64,000 nucleotides of DNA from contig MU266429.1 in NCBI GenBank assembly GCA_021014945.1, forward strand, positions 30,126-94,125, given 5' to 3'. The stretch's first letter is position 1. Each line of letters starts with the position of its first letter. This DNA is from Leucogyrophana mollusca. Its lineage: Eukaryota; Basidiomycota; Agaricomycetes; Boletales. Below, in pieces: positions 36,418-50,067 of this stretch. The position numbers were made by a program, and so were the translations under genes. The notes below the pieces were generated by a model. That model did no database searches. It saw only the letters and a list, made by a program, of their open reading frames with translations, and was not told where the DNA came from.

Positions 36418-39400
36418 ATGTCTTTCGCCGATGCTCATTCGGAGTCTCTGAAACCTATTCTGCTCCGTTCGAGCACACCAGGTTTGGGATCCGTATTTTG
36501 TGAACCCGTCCGCGAAAGGCTGACACTTGGCTACCCTTTCCACAGCTCCGAATGAGAAGGGTACGCGCCAAAACAAAACCACAGCAGCGGCTTGAACTCA
36601 TCATTGTCTCTATCCACAGTGCTACTATATCTAGAGGGTCTTCGCGAATCCCAGAATTTCGGATCCCCCACTTCCACTGGCTTTCCAAATCTTGCACTTC
36701 CATCAGTGAAACAGAGCGCTCTGGGCATTGACGAAGAAGACGGCGACGACCTGGATTCTAACGTACAAGAGGGCAAGATGACTGTTGGGCCACAATCAAC
36801 TGGCATGGTGAGCATCTATTCCGTTTCCCATTTCAGCCTGCTTGTGGCGTCCGTGTTGAAACACGTACTGCCAGCCCGAGCCTGGTCCTCAGGATCCTCC
36901 TGGGCCGCGCTACGAGTCATTCGACTCTGGCCCTTCCTTTGGTAACTTTGGGCCCTTGCCTGATCATGCCGCTAACAACGGAATGCCTCCTTGGAGCACA
37001 TGGCAGGTGAGTTTCTGCGGGGTCGCCTTTTCGTCTCAGCTACTGCCGGCGAAAGTACGTTTACTGACGTCACACTACGCCTCAGCCCAACTTTAATAAC
37101 ACCCCCCTCACCGAAGCCAAAATCCCCCTTCCTATGTCTGTTGCTTCACCGAGGTCCCAGTCGTTCCACATCAATGTTGAACCCCCATCTACTCCCAGCG
37201 GATCTAAGTCGCGACGATCACCCTCGCAAGTGAGCGGCGCCCAGGTGAAATCCCACAAATCGGCTTCAGTAGTGGAGAGTGAATCTCGTGTCACGGTCAC
37301 CGCTCGCAGCGTGAGTTCTTCGCACCGCCCATAGCCAATTTGACTGATCAATTTGTCTTGTAGCAAAAGCCTCACAGCAAAGCTCCCACAATCCAAACGA
37401 CTCTGCCACAGAGTGGTGACGAACCCCCGATGTCCCCCTCACGTAGGTCGCGTGCTGGATCAAAGTCCCGTGCTGGGACCGACTATCCTCCACTGCCACC
37501 GAGCACCCTCCTGAGCCCATCCGGGCGCACCACGCAACTTCCAACTTCACCGCGTTCACACCGCCGCGAGCCAAGTGTCTCCCCATCTGATTCACCTAGT
37601 CAGGCGCCACTGAAGGCGGCCAGAAATGCCGCCAAGGAGGTCAAATCAGTAGTGAGCGCCGTGAGTGAGATGGAGGTCGCTGCATCGAAAAGAGGTGGTC
37701 CAATTAGCGCTGCAGGCAGCCCAATGTCTCCTTCCCACCACAACCGTCCCTTCTCACCCTATCGCCATGCAGCAACTCACGAGGACTTGCTGTTTGCAGC
37801 TACATCCGCCGCACAGATGCAGAAGCAGTCTTCGATAGTCAATGGGGGAGGGAGTAAGGTCTCTCATGTGTCTCATCAATCTCATCACTCCCACCACTCC
37901 CAACGAACTCGTACTCATCGGTCGCAATCTCGAGTAGAGGAAGACCCAGAGGCAACACCGACTCCATCACGCCCGAACTCGCCTTCCTTCTCCTTAAATC
38001 AGGCGGAAGAGGAGATGGTTGCCCAAGCGCTCGCATCTCGGGGCGCCCGCGATCGGACATCTTACGCACCGAGTACACTGGAGCCCGAAATTGTTAATTC
38101 TCATTTCCACGACATGGACCTGTGCATTCTGATGCACCAGATGGATGATACGACAACACATGAAGTGGTGAAGAAGGCCCTACGAAAGGCTGTGAGACAA
38201 CGCGTGAAGAGACTTGGAATGAAATACGACCAGGAGGTGTGTCTCGTGTGCAGGATGGATCTTCTCACTTATTGACCCGTTGTCCCTCAGTCCATTAAGC
38301 AGTACAGGAAATCTTTCCACGACCACGACCCCAGCGTGCATCTTGACGCAGAATTTGAGCCTCCTAACCAAGTAAATATTCCTTGGTAGTTCAAAGTGTT
38401 TCCTATCTGACCCTCTATATAGGAGCCCCCGGAATGGGCTAAAGAGCTTATGAACGGCATGATCAGGGTGCACGAACGACTGGACGTCCTTAGTCCGGTT
38501 TCTGGGCCCGCCAGTATGCCTCCTCGAAGTCAACAGTCATATGCCGAGTCAAATGACTCTCGCCAGCAATACCGTGGAGAGACAGAGTATACGGAAGGGG
38601 GTGATCAATACGGCCAGACCCCGCGCACCCAAACTGTCAATATCAACACGCAGGCAACGGGAACATTGGCAGAGTCGATGTATCAACCAGGCGAGACTGA
38701 GATTATGGGTGAGTTTACCTTGCCCAGCGCACTATGCCACGTTGCATCAACCTGATTGGTCTGCTGACGTGCTTCAACAAGATGATGATATATATGGTGA
38801 CGAAGAGGATAACGGCGAGCGACGATTTGCGCCCACAATTACGGAGACTCGCGGGCCCATGAGCGAGTTTATGACCGGCGACAGGGACGACTCTCCTGGC
38901 CAACAGTTCTTGGAGGAAGAGCTATACAAGCTGCGCGTCAAGCCGGGCGGTAGCCAGTCGGGGATCACACACAAGACATGGGAGGTTGCGAGAGACGATC
39001 AGGACGAATACGAAGAGGGCCATGGGCCGTTCACGGAGTCGGGTCTCCCTGAGATACCGGATTCAGGCAACTACACTGATCGTCGGCCAAATTCTCCGCC
39101 TTTGCCGCCTCTGCCTACAGGAGATGGCAGCCGGCGAGATGTTGTGGCTTCGCAAAATTCACAACCATGGAACCAAGCTACCAACGAGTTCGGCGAGGCA
39201 CTTCCGCCCCCGTGGCAGCGGATTCACCAGCGTCTCTTGAGCTGGGCGATAATCTGGCCATTGAGCGAAATCGAGGCTGCTTTGAACAGTACCACACGAG
39301 GTCAGCAGGTCGATGAAGTTGCGCTCAGTATCTGGTCGACGCAAACGTACAAGCGATACGTGAGGAGCCGGATGACGGACACGCCTGGAGGGAAGGTTGA

Positions 39401-40064
39401 TCGGCTTTTTGTTCCTCCGAATATGGCGGATGCAATCAGCACGGCGGTATTCAATGGACGACATGGTGACGCTTGTGGGATGCTGAGGGACCTGTGGGCA
39501 CCTTTTGGTTTGGAGGGTGCCCCAAGACTCATTGTGGTCCTTGCCAAACACCGGTCTGACGAGAACCATTGGGTCGTGCACAGGTGAGACCCTTGCTACG
39601 CCCTCATTGATGTCGTGCTGATAGCCGCACAGATTCTCGTTGCCTGATGGTGCGCTGACGACGTATGATTCGTACCCTGAACGTACACTCCCTGATGGTC
39701 GGGTAAGTCTCAACTATCTTTGATCTCTGAATGGGTCTAAGCTCAACGGCATTGTTAGCCTCTCGGGTGGTGGTTCGCAATTCGAGTCGCATGGCCGGGT
39801 GCAATCTACGCGAATCCTGACCACCTCATGCAGAAGATGGTCCGCCTTCACCGGCCCATGCAGCTCAACATCGACAACTCGGTCGCAGCCGCCGGGATTT
39901 GGCGAAACGTGCTAATGGGCTCGCGAGCGGAGCGCAGTCTCGACCTGGAACGTCTTCGAGACCTCATCAATACGGAAGTGAAAAACTTACGACAACGGAA
40001 ACTGCAGGGCAAGCTTTCCGTTAGCGCGCCAAAAGCGATTCAGACGAACTGGGACGATGTGTGA
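36418..40064 (+). CDS. Long disordered protein with C-terminal ULP-like (C48) domain, nucleophile Cys replaced
   Basis: Exons joined by short introns form one frame from ATG 36418 to TGA 40064. The first two thirds are Ser/Pro-rich and disordered, with an SHQSHHSHHS tract near 37880 and many SP sites; a short helical block (DLCILMHQMDDTTTHEVVKK) lies near 38115-38230. The C-terminal 250 residues resemble the SUMO-protease fold: FVPPNMADAI, then HRSDENHWVVH (catalytic His before Trp) and LTTYDSYPE (catalytic Asp). At the expected QxNxxDCG site it reads QLNIDNSV, so Cys aligns with Ser at 39879-39881 without a gap. The oxyanion Gln is kept. It may be an inactive desumoylase-like scaffold or use Ser. 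Domain assignment is by pattern only. Confidence 0.75.
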
Positions 40065-40714
40065 ATCATGACGAGTTCTCTTTCTTTGGATATGTTGTAT
40101 GTATGATTAGGTCCCTGCACCCTCCCTTCCAAATGCACGGCAGGTTGGCTGCAGTCACTGTACACATCGCTATCATGGACAATCTTCCCACCGGTAGTCT
40201 TCGGCTTTTCGTACCCCAAGATGTTTTGTCCACCTCCTGGTGGTGATATGGATATCTTTACATTTTGATAGGTAGTTACTCGTACTTAGTTAGTGTCTCG
40301 AGTTGAATATTCTCCAATAAAATATAACTCTGCTCGCTGTTATTGGCGGTATCCATGCAGGGTAAGAACATTTCCATGCAGCTTGCAGTATGTCGGCCCG
40401 GATGGACGGAGAGCCCATCGATCGCCAGCGAACAGACATCCTTAGTAGCTCTTCCTTTGCGATCGTACCTTGCTAAGATGTGATGGGGGACACTGTCGCC
40501 AATCCCCCGACCCGAAAGCCTCGACTTGGTTGATTTCGTTTCGTCCGCTGGCAGGGATAGTTAAGTGTGCGTGTATTATAGACTGACACGCAGTTGCTCG
40601 GGATATAAGGTCCTCGAGTTGAACAAAATACAATCCCCTGTCTGCCTTGACCATGCACATTAACTGCTTGTCGTCGAAACGGTCTCTGCACATACCTATT
40701 AAGTCACGACAATA
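40065..40714. other. Intergenic region
   Basis: About 650 bases between two convergent genes. An AATAAA-like signal occurs near 40316. No gene-like frame is convincing. Confidence 0.45.
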
Positions 40715-41009
40715 TTATAGGCTTTGTATGCTTTGCGTTAACGCGATCACTGCGTCGTCTGTCGATCCTGCGCATTGAGAAGAACTCTGTCCAATTATCT
40801 GAAGAGCAAACTTTCAGTATAGATAAAGGCTTTGTCAAAGGTCGTACGCTATAGACTTCGTGAACATCACGATCAAGGGCCTCCCGGGCAAGATTTGAGC
40901 GATGTTTTGTAGCATTTTTTTGCTTCTTTTTGGCCGCCTGCTTTATAGACTGCTGCTTTCCTCCTTGAGGTGGACACGAAACCGAGCGTTTGCGACTCGC
41001 CTTGGCCAT
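40715..41009 (-). CDS. Small basic protein, 81 residues, unknown
   Basis: Exon 1 (40848-41009, 54 codons) starts MAKASRKRSVSCPPQGGKQQ and contains a Lys/Gln/Arg-rich helix (QAAKKKQKNATKHR). A 49-base intron (40799-40847, GTACGA ... TTCAG) joins it in phase 0 to a 27-codon exon ending IALTQSIQSL. The charge and helix suggest an RNA- or chromatin-associated factor, but no family was recognised. It is divergent from CPSF73, 302 bases between ATGs, so the two may share a promoter. Intron length and phase are the main evidence that it is a gene. Confidence 0.5.
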
Positions 41010-41311
41010 CGAATCGACTCTGGTCGGGACAAGCCACCCAAAAGTAAGACCCACCTGCAACCTCGGATCGGCTTGCTGACCAATCATGACTTGCACTCTT
41101 CAGCGGCGCTGTTGTTCTAAGCGCTTTGGTTCTCTTGCTGCAATTCCTCGACACTTGATTTACCCCTCGACAATTTCCTGTAATCAGGAATTTGTTTATC
41201 TGCCGCCTCTGGGAAACAGAGATATTGTGTACAGTTGTGCACAGTTTGCGACTGCTCGTATCGGAAGCTCCTCGAAGGTCTTGCAAACTCGAACGACAAA
41301 ACCGCATCATC

Positions 41312-44247
41312 ATGGCAGACACCCCCACTTTGAGTGTTACCCTCCTTGGCGCCGGTCAAGAAGTCGGGAGATCATGCTGCGTACTTCAATATCGAGGGAA
41401 AACCATTGTATGCGACGCAGGCGTCCACCCAGCTTACAGTGGAATGGCTTCGCTGCCCTTCGTCGATGAGCTTGACTGGAGTACTGTCGACGCAATTTTA
41501 ATCACACAGTACGCGTCTATGTGTCATTATCAGTGAATACTGAACGTTCAGAATATTCTTTTTAGTTTTCATCTTGATCATGCAGCTGCCTTGACTTACA
41601 TCATGGAAAAGGTAGTATGGCATGAAAACTTCGTCTACCTATTTACTGATACAGTTCTCAGACTAACTTTCGAGACGGGAAAGGCAAGGTATATATGACC
41701 CATCCCACCAAAGCTGTCCACAAGTTTATGATGCAAGATTTTGTCCGAATGGGGTGCGGATATTTCTCGTTTTGGGAGGCAGCGATCTTGACACTATCTC
41801 CAGCTCCTCCTCCTCCGATGCTCTCTTCTCGCCTCTTGAGATGTCCATGTCGCTGTCGTCAATCATTCCCGTCTCTGCACATCAACTGATAACCCCTTGT
41901 CCTGGAGTGTCTTTCACTCCTTACCATGCCGGCCACGTCTTGGGTGCTTGTATGTTCCTCATCGATATAGCAGGGCTGAAAATTCTCTACACTGGTGATT
42001 ATTCTCGCGAAGAGGATCGCCATCTCGTCAAGGCGGAGGTGCCCCCTGTTCGGCCAGATGTACTCATCGTAGAGAGCACATACGGCGTACAGAGCTTGGA
42101 AGGTAGGGACGAAAAAGAGGTCCGATTTACCAGTTTGGTCCACTCCATCATCAGACGCGGCGGCCATGTCCTCTTGCCAACTTTCGCACTCGGCCGAGCG
42201 CAGGAGCTTCTACTTATCTTAGACGAGTATTGGAAGAAACACCCGGACTTGCATAACGTTCCGATTTATTATGCATCAAATTTGGCTCGGAAATGTATGG
42301 CCGTCTACCAGACATACATTCATACCATGAACTCCAACATCCGCTCAAGATTTGCTAAGCGCGACAACCCCTTCGTCTTTAAGTAGGTTGCCATGCATGT
42401 CTTAGCAGCACTCTATAGTTCACCGCCTTTGCAGACACATTTCCAATCTCCCTCAACCGAGGGGATGGGAACGTAAAATTGCTGAGGGACCTCCCTGTGT
42501 GGTGCTGGCGTCGCCTGGTTTTCTTCAAACTGGGCCTAGTCGCGAACTTTTGGAGCTCTGGGCCCCCGATCCTCGAAATGGTCTCATCATTACCGGATAC
42601 TCAGTCGAAGGTACCTTGGCTCGGGTGAGTGAAGCTGGTCGATCCTTTGCTTGGACTTGGCTATTCATCATGTCGCGGATTGTTCGATTCTATGTATATA
42701 CAATGGCGAAATGCACATGTATCTCTCACTGTCCGAGTCCAATACTGTCTGAGTTTTCGTTGCAGCAAGTTTGGACTCATTCCTCCTCCCCTCATAGGAC
42801 ATCATGACCGAACCGGATGAGATCGTATCGCTGAAGGGAAACACGATACCGCGAAAGATTTCGGTCGACTACATCTCCTTCAGCGCGCATGTTGATTACT
42901 CTCAGAACTCGGAATTTATCGAGCTCGTGAAGGCACAGCACGTTGTACGTCCCATTTTGCCCCATGGCCGTTCGATAGCTCATTACGCTTCTGTAGGTCC
43001 TCGTGCATGGAGAACAGACTGCAATGGGTCGTCTACGCGCCGCAATGACTTCTCGATACAAAGACCGAGATGAAGACGTCAAGATACACATGCCGCGCAA
43101 TCTTGAGACACTGGAACTTTCTTTCCGCGGTGAGCGTGTGGCTAAAGTGAGTTCCGTTCTTGTAATATGGCATGTATCATTCAGAGGGTAACTCTTACGA
43201 CAGGCCATTGGGACCCTTGCAGATAAGACCCCTCAAACGAATGACGTGATCTCTGGGCTACTGGTGTCGAAAGACTACTCCTACACGCTCCTCGATCCTC
43301 GGGATCTCAGGGACTTTGCGGGACTGTCAACATGTACAGTAACCCAGCGACAGAAAATCGTTCTCGGTGTTCGATGGGACCTTGTACGATGGCACTTGGA
43401 GGGTATGTTCGGAACAATTGAGGAGGGGGTGGACAAAGATGGAGTACCCACAATGAGGGTATGCAGGTTGCCTTGAACGCAGCCCAAATGCTAATTTATT
43501 GCTTAGGTCATGGGTGCTGTTGACGTGAAACACACCGAGGAGCATGAACTGACTTTGGAGTGGGATTCAAGCGCCAGCAACGACATGATCGCAGATTCGA
43601 CTTTGGCGCTTATTACTGGTATAGACAAAAGCCCAGCGTCTGTCAAACGTAAGAGCCCGCGTCCTCGTGGTTCGACCCATCTAATATACCCGTGAACAGT
43701 CACCTCTCAACCCCATGTACACCCGCACTCCCACCCACATGCGGATGCGCACGACAACCCGTCGGTAACGCGCGTACAACGTCTAGCATGGTTCCTTGAA
43801 GCACACTTTGGCGAGGTAGAACTCCACATGCCGGACGTGTCTGATGACCACGAACAAGGCGAGGATAGCAACGAACCATCCTTGTTAGTGCGCTTGGATG
43901 AGGCTGACGCACGTATCAACCTCTTGACTTTGGTACGTATCCTTGGATAGCTCGTTACCCATGCCCTGACTGGTCATTCGAAGGTCGTGGAGAGTGAAAG
44001 CGAAGCGTTAAGAAAACGGGTCGAAACTGTTCTCGACATGGCGGTGTCTACTGTCAGCTCGTTGACTGAATCGTTCACTTCAGGCGAACCCTTGACAACT
44101 GAGGACATTGGCTCGAAGCCAGATAACCCCAAGACACTCAGCGAAGGACGTGCCATGGACGAGATTTCTGCAGCTGAGAGCGCCAATGAGCCTTTGGAGA
44201 ATCTTGACGCGCGTAGCGAAGCATCTGGAGATGATAAAATGTTATAA
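41312..44247 (+). CDS. YSH1: Cleavage and polyadenylation endonuclease CPSF73/Ysh1
   Basis: This zinc-dependent endonuclease cuts pre-mRNA at the poly(A) site as part of the nuclear CPF/CPSF complex. The start follows a CATC context at 41312. The metallo-beta-lactamase core is present: [11 protein letters not shown], then [10 protein letters not shown], whose first His codon is split by an intron; [23 protein letters not shown]; and VESTYG. The beta-CASP part shows [37 protein letters not shown] and GYSVEGTLA. The motif C His is in [25 protein letters not shown] is typical for this subunit. The C-terminal part has the CPSF73-100 C-terminal domain with a His/Pro-rich insert near 43700-43750. 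All metal ligands seen are intact. About ten introns of normal size. Confidence 0.95.
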
Positions 44248-46949
44248 GTGAAGCCTCTGTATGTTACATTAGCCCGCATTTGAAGGTCAATATAGTATTT
44301 CCCCTGACCGCGTTGTACCACGATAGCGGATCGACCGTAATTGGTCAGTAAGGTCTGCAAAGAAGACTGACGTTGTACCATCACTATGCCAGACCACGCC
44401 TCGAAGGCTCAGGTCTCCGGGTCAGGCTCCACAATGCATGGACCTCAACCGCGCCATTCCGGACACACACGCTGTGGTCTTCATGGGCCTTCACTAGCTT
44501 CATCTTTAACGTTTCGGCGTCATGTAGAAAAAGGTCGTTGGCACCCTTTTACTGGGAAACCACTTTTGCCTTGGACAAGATGGATGGCGAGTCTGTTATC
44601 TATCACTAGATGCTCTCAAACACCACCATAAGGTAGCATATTTGCGTCGCTGGAGCTTATGCTTTCCTTGTGCTTACTCGCGGCTATGCGCTGTCTTGAC
44701 TCTGCATTTGCGCCGGTGGTCATTGATGGTGGGTGGTGGTGGTGGTGGTGGTGGTGGGTAGCAGACGTCAGGTGCGTGATTTCGAAAGGATGCTCCCTGG
44801 GTGCTTACATTGGAAAATTATTCTTTGAAAGTTGCTCGACATCTCACGATTGTCGGCCAGGTTTCTTTCGGTGCTGGCCTAAACTTCTTATCACCGCAAG
44901 ATATTTCTACTTCCTGGTAGTCAACCACACCCCCATTCACCATTGTGGTGGAATCACCCAGGCCAGTCCGTCGAGGCTACTTTTCTCGCCCGGACCGCTC
45001 AGCATTCCATCGAGAAATCCTTAACTCAGGTTCGCAAGACGGCAGAACTCCCCGCCATCGACGATGGCCTCCACGAAGGCTTCGAAAACCTTGTCGCTTC
45101 CGATAGTGGATGTAAAGGTCACGACGGAGATCGCCGTCGACATCGGCGGTCGTACGGAGTACAAAAGGAATTCCTTGATTGCAAACCGTGCGTCCGCCAC
45201 CAAGTGGAGCCGCCCTCGAATACGCAAAGCTGTCAAGCAACCATTCCAAAGTGGCGATCTCATCCCATATACAGGCCTCCGCGCACATAATCAGTTATCT
45301 CCCTTATTCTTGCGTCTACCCAGCACTTGTGTGGCGCGAAGTTTCTGGACAACCGTGGTTCGGTTCTTCGAGGTTGTTGATGTAACGCAAGCACCCAGGA
45401 CCTTGGAGCACCAAACTTCTTATTTCTCCTGTCATTACTTTCGCTCTGCCTTTACGATCTCACGAAAAAACATTTGAATTGCGGAACCTGCTTTAGTCAC
45501 TACAACACAATCCAGTAATTCAAGGCTACGGAGGGATCTGCACCTATATTTTCTCATGACAGGCGCCCGTGTAGTGCCTGCGCGTAAGCCCATAAATAAA
45601 CTTACAGACACCAAAACTGATGTTCTCTGACAGAATTCGGACGGCAGCAGCTACATAACATTTCACCAGCCGAGATCATCGACTGTTTCCTCTGAATCAC
45701 TGTGCCCCTCAATCAAACGGGGCTTTTACCTTAGAATTCGACGGTCACAGTCGGGGGTAGTTCAGGGCTAGGGGCAGGATCTAGATCTATTGAGTATTTC
45801 CTCCTCGCCTTATTGTATCCCCTCTCACTGACTACCAAGGGTCTGCCCGTTCAGCACAAAGGGATCAAGGGCTGATAACAGACCACCCACCTATCAACAC
45901 TCAAGCCCGAATCCCGCGGATCGTGTGGCAGGCGCCACACCCTTTAGGGTTTCTAACGATATTGGATAGCCACGCAACGTGTTACTGCCACCTTCAGCAA
46001 CCTGCAAGAAATCTGTGAGTAAACCTGCGCGCGCTCATTACCTATCTCATCCAAGTGATTGAGCCAATACGAAATGCGGCTCCCCGCACAAGGCAAGGTA
46101 CTACAAATCACAAATAGACTCACACTCCCGCCTAAATGCCCGCATGAAAAACGTGCGAGAAACAGCACCGACACCGACGTTTGTTTTCGTAGTGCAATTT
46201 ATGGTCTTCTGGCAAGTGTTGATTTCGCCGATTTGTATCTCCCCTGCGCTAACTGCTCAAATAAGGTCACAGGAGCAGTTCCGGTTGAGGACCAGATTTT
46301 GGCACCATAACCTTAACAAATTTCCTGAAAAGCAGTCGTGCCTGTCAAAAATTGCTGACATGACAGCAATGCCGTTGAGCCCCACGGGGCGGGCATGCCT
46401 CGAGCATTCGGTCTGGCTACTCTCCGCGGCGCAAATTACGACTCGTGTTGTGGTCTGACCGATATGACCCACCCGCAGCGGAGCCGGTACGTACAGTTCT
46501 GTCGCCACCAGCGATACCTTCGGGCACTCCTTGCTCTGCAGGAGACAAAATGGGTGCACTGCTATATCAGTCTAAATTTGCCATGTGAAAAAGCTATAGG
46601 AGGATACGGAGTTCCAGTGATTCCTGCCCAGGTTCCTAGAGTGGTTATGACAGCGATAACACACCATAAAATATATATAGCCGCAGACAGAAGCACCGTA
46701 CGGGGAAGCTGCTTTTTGACACTGCCAATGTTACATACTGATGGAATGGATTATGGCAATAGAAAACATAAAGTGTGAGAGCCGTTCGAGCGGAGGTGAG
46801 GAGAGTCAAGTGATAGAGTGGTGGGTATTCGCACGTGGCCCAGGGTCGGGTTGGATAGGGATGTTTGTGCATAACCAGGCCACCAAGTCGGACACTATAG
46901 CCCTTCAGTTACTGTCGACAGAATAATAGCTGCCCAAGCTGGTTCCATC
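44248..46949. other. Gene-poor stretch with a GGT microsatellite
   Basis: About 2.7 kb. Frames at 44386-44631, 44943-45290, 45064-45477 (plus) and 44977-45288 (minus) overlap or lack domains, so none is annotated as a gene; the first, MPDHASKAQVSGSGSTMHGP, could be the start of an unrecognised one. AT-rich DNA with a TATATATAG box at 46672 precedes the transcription factor gene. Confidence 0.4.
44728..44757. repeat. (GGT)n microsatellite
   Basis: About nine GGT units with one GGGT interruption near each end. Length is likely to vary between strains. Confidence 0.85.
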
Positions 46950-49900
46950 ATGTCGTTGTCTCCTACCGCTTCTGCTTCCAACAGCGACGTGCCGTCCAAG
47001 CGGCGACGAACGAACAGTATACTGACTTCGAACACCGCAAACCAACCAGAAATGACTCAGTCGCCCACCGACACGGCGCCTACGCCATCGCAACCCGCGC
47101 ACATACCCAAGAGAGGTGCGCGTGCCTGCACTGCTTGTAGGAAAGGTAAAAACAGATGCGAAGGAGAGGTAAGAGCCTTGTTGAGAGCCATTCGCGGTCA
47201 CCGTCCCGCTAGTTACTTACTGGTCCGCCCTCCCGCCCCGGCCCGGCTCCCAATTACATAGGCTCCTTGTCGTCGATGTCAACTCAGCGGGACTCCTTGT
47301 GTGTTCGAGAAACCCGAGAAGAAAAATGCCCAGGCGATGTCTGGGGCCAGTGTCGAGTGAGTCTCCTCTTATTGCCATCATTTTACGTTGACCTCTCACT
47401 TCGCACTTCCAACAGGCGTCTCTCCCGACTGGAGGGTCAATATCTGGTAATAACGAGATTCTTCCTGCATTTTCGTCATATTTAACATTGGTTGGTGTCT
47501 AGGTTATGCAGAGCCAGATGATTGGCATGCAGTCGTCTTTGGACCGCATTTTGTCCGCTGTGCAGACCCAGGGTCAGGCAAATGCTGGCATGAATCAACA
47601 GCCACCGCTATATCCTACAAATATGGGATCAGGATCTAGCCGTGAAGGCTCTGGATATCCCTCTCGCAATGGGTATGATGCAGACAGGTATATGGCAGGG
47701 CAAGATACTCAGTTCTAACATAGGGCCAGATCCTTTCCTCCTCTCCCCGGGTTTGCCCCTCCGGTGAGTGTATCCTTACTTTCGTCCCAAGCATATATTG
47801 ATATGGGTACCAGCCGCATAAATACGCCACATATGGTATCGTCCCCAGCACTGCACCCTCCTCGGACGACGAGTCGGAAGACACCTTACCCCGCGCCACA
47901 CTTAACGCTCCGATAGAAGCTTTGCAAGGTCTTGCAAATGCTGCTGCTGAGGCTGCAGCCGCACCCTCAACCTCTCCTAGGTATGCAGCGTGCTTTCCTC
48001 TCCAAACAAGCGGCAGATTAAGCTTAAACCTTTAGGGTAAAAAAGCGAAGGGCTGAACCGATCCCCCGAAATGCGTTCCCTCATGTCATCGAAAAAGTAC
48101 GTGCGCCGATGGTGGCAACTCTTACCACTAACAAACCTATTGCTCGCAGGGTCTTGTTTCTGAGAATGAAGCGCGAGAACTTTACCATATGTTTGTCCCT
48201 TCTCTGCAGAAACCTTGGTGTGTTACTTACAACGGAGCTTAGCTTTTTTGCGGGATGTCACCTCTTCATCCCGCTATTTGACCCGAACTACGACACGTTC
48301 GAAAGTCTAATGGAGCGTACCCCGTGGACCTTCGACGCCATCCTAGCGATCGCGGGTAAGATCAGGAGCGGTAACGGCCCTCTCAGTCCGACCTTCTACA
48401 AGTGCCTTGAAGAGGCCCAGGGTATTGCTCGGTCCTCTTTGTTTGGTCCGGTAGTCAGAAAGGAGGCCGTCATGGGTCTGTCTTTTTGTCATTTTTACCA
48501 GTACTAGGCGTTGACACCTGTTCAGGGATGCTGTTGCTCGCTGCATGGAGTACAAATGGGTGGCTTCCCAGCGGCCACGCCATGCGCATGGCACTTGATC
48601 TCGGGCTGAATCGCGCACTGGAGAAGCTTGCCGACGACACGGGGAAGAAGCGATCTGAAGAAGAAGAAAGAGACTTAGGTATGCCGACTTCTCTTGCCGC
48701 CCACATTGATGTTTACCCCGTCTTCAAGTCGTCTCTGCGCGTATATGGCTCTGTCTCTATTGGTTCGACCATCAGTGCGTCTCCATCGCTGTTTGGCTGG
48801 TGTCTGTGGTTAAATTTTCAACTTTAGAATGAGCTTAGGAACAGGCCGACCAATCGTCCTCCGGGATGAGAGTTCAATTCGCCACTGCCGTTTACTCCTG
48901 ACTCACCCGATGGCCTCGCCAACGGACGTTAGGCTTATCTCGCAGGTTGAGCTCATCGCTCAGAAGAGTAAGCTTACTGCTAGTGCTTCTATGCTTCGCT
49001 ACTCATGAGCACTAAACCAGCTCAAATCTACGAGACCTTGGCACCATTAAACGGCCAGGTCAACCACAACACTCTCGCCTTCATCCGTCGCGCCAATGTC
49101 GCCCTGGACAAGTGGTGGGCGGACTGTGATGATCTACATCGTATGTTCTTCCGGCAGACGTCTGAGCTACCGTGGTAACCTTGGTGCATTAGGGCAAACC
49201 ATGGACGAAGACTCCCTCTTGCGTAAGATCCTTGCTGGGGAGTTGCATTATGCCAAGCTGTGGCTGGTCTGTGTCGCCTTACGCGGAGTGTCCTGGGATA
49301 AGATGCCGTTCGAGCAGCGGGAACTTGCTTTTCAAGCCAAGGATGCGGCTTTCAACTGCCTCTCTATCTTCCTGAACTCCAATTCATACAGGTCCGTGGC
49401 ACCATTTTCTCCGTCAATATGACTTCAGCCATTGAGTGATATTCCTAGAGCGGCTCTCCGTTATGCCGTCCACGACAGCCTCGTTACCGCTGCTTTCTCT
49501 GGCCTATTCCTTGTAAAAATGGCGAACCTATTTCCCGCTGAGCTTGATTTGGCTGCTATTACTGCTCAGGTGGAACAGCTTGCCCAGCTATTGTCTGATG
49601 TCGCAGCTGAGCGGTGAGTGCCATGTCTACACTTCCATCGTTCCCATAGCTAAGACAATACTTGCCAGATATGCTCTTACCCTCCGGATCATGCTGGCTA
49701 ACCTCAGACGTAAAGTCGGCATGATCTCTGGTATGAATCCGCCTCTTACAAGCATGCACCCTCCGCATATGCCAGAAGGTATCCCTTATGTAGAATCCAC
49801 AGGCGTCCAGCCCCCGTTCACGATGGAGGAGCTCGGGTTTTCCTGGCCGAGTGATCGTGGCATCTTCAGTCCCTCTGCGATCCCTCTCTGGCTACAAGAA

Positions 49901-50067
49901 CAGGTGGGTCCAATTCGCTTTCACTCGGGCGGCGCGTTCTTATGACGTACTTGCAGAGCTTAACGGATCTTGGGCTCCCTGTGAATGGTTCAGACGGTAT
50001 ATTTTTGCAGATGAACGGCACAAACGGCTGGTCTGGCGATTTTGCTCCAATGCCCGAGGCATGGTGA
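46950..50067 (+). CDS. Zn2Cys6 fungal transcription factor
   Basis: A nuclear DNA-binding regulator. After a Ser/Thr/Pro-rich start with a KRRR basic patch, the binuclear zinc cluster reads ACTACRKGKNRCEGE joined across an intron to APCRRCQLSGTPC, giving C-x2-C-x6-C-x5-C-x2-C-x6-C. A linker and coiled coil follow (RLSRLEGQYLVMQSQM ... SSLDRIL). The fungal-specific transcription factor domain starts around HLFIPLFDPNYDTFESLMER and includes AAWSTNGWLPSGHAMRMALD and the SLGTGRPIVLRDESSI block. The C-terminus, GDFAPMPEAW, ends at 50067. About fourteen exons. The target pathway cannot be read from the sequence; the layout resembles broad nutrient regulators. Confidence 0.9.
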
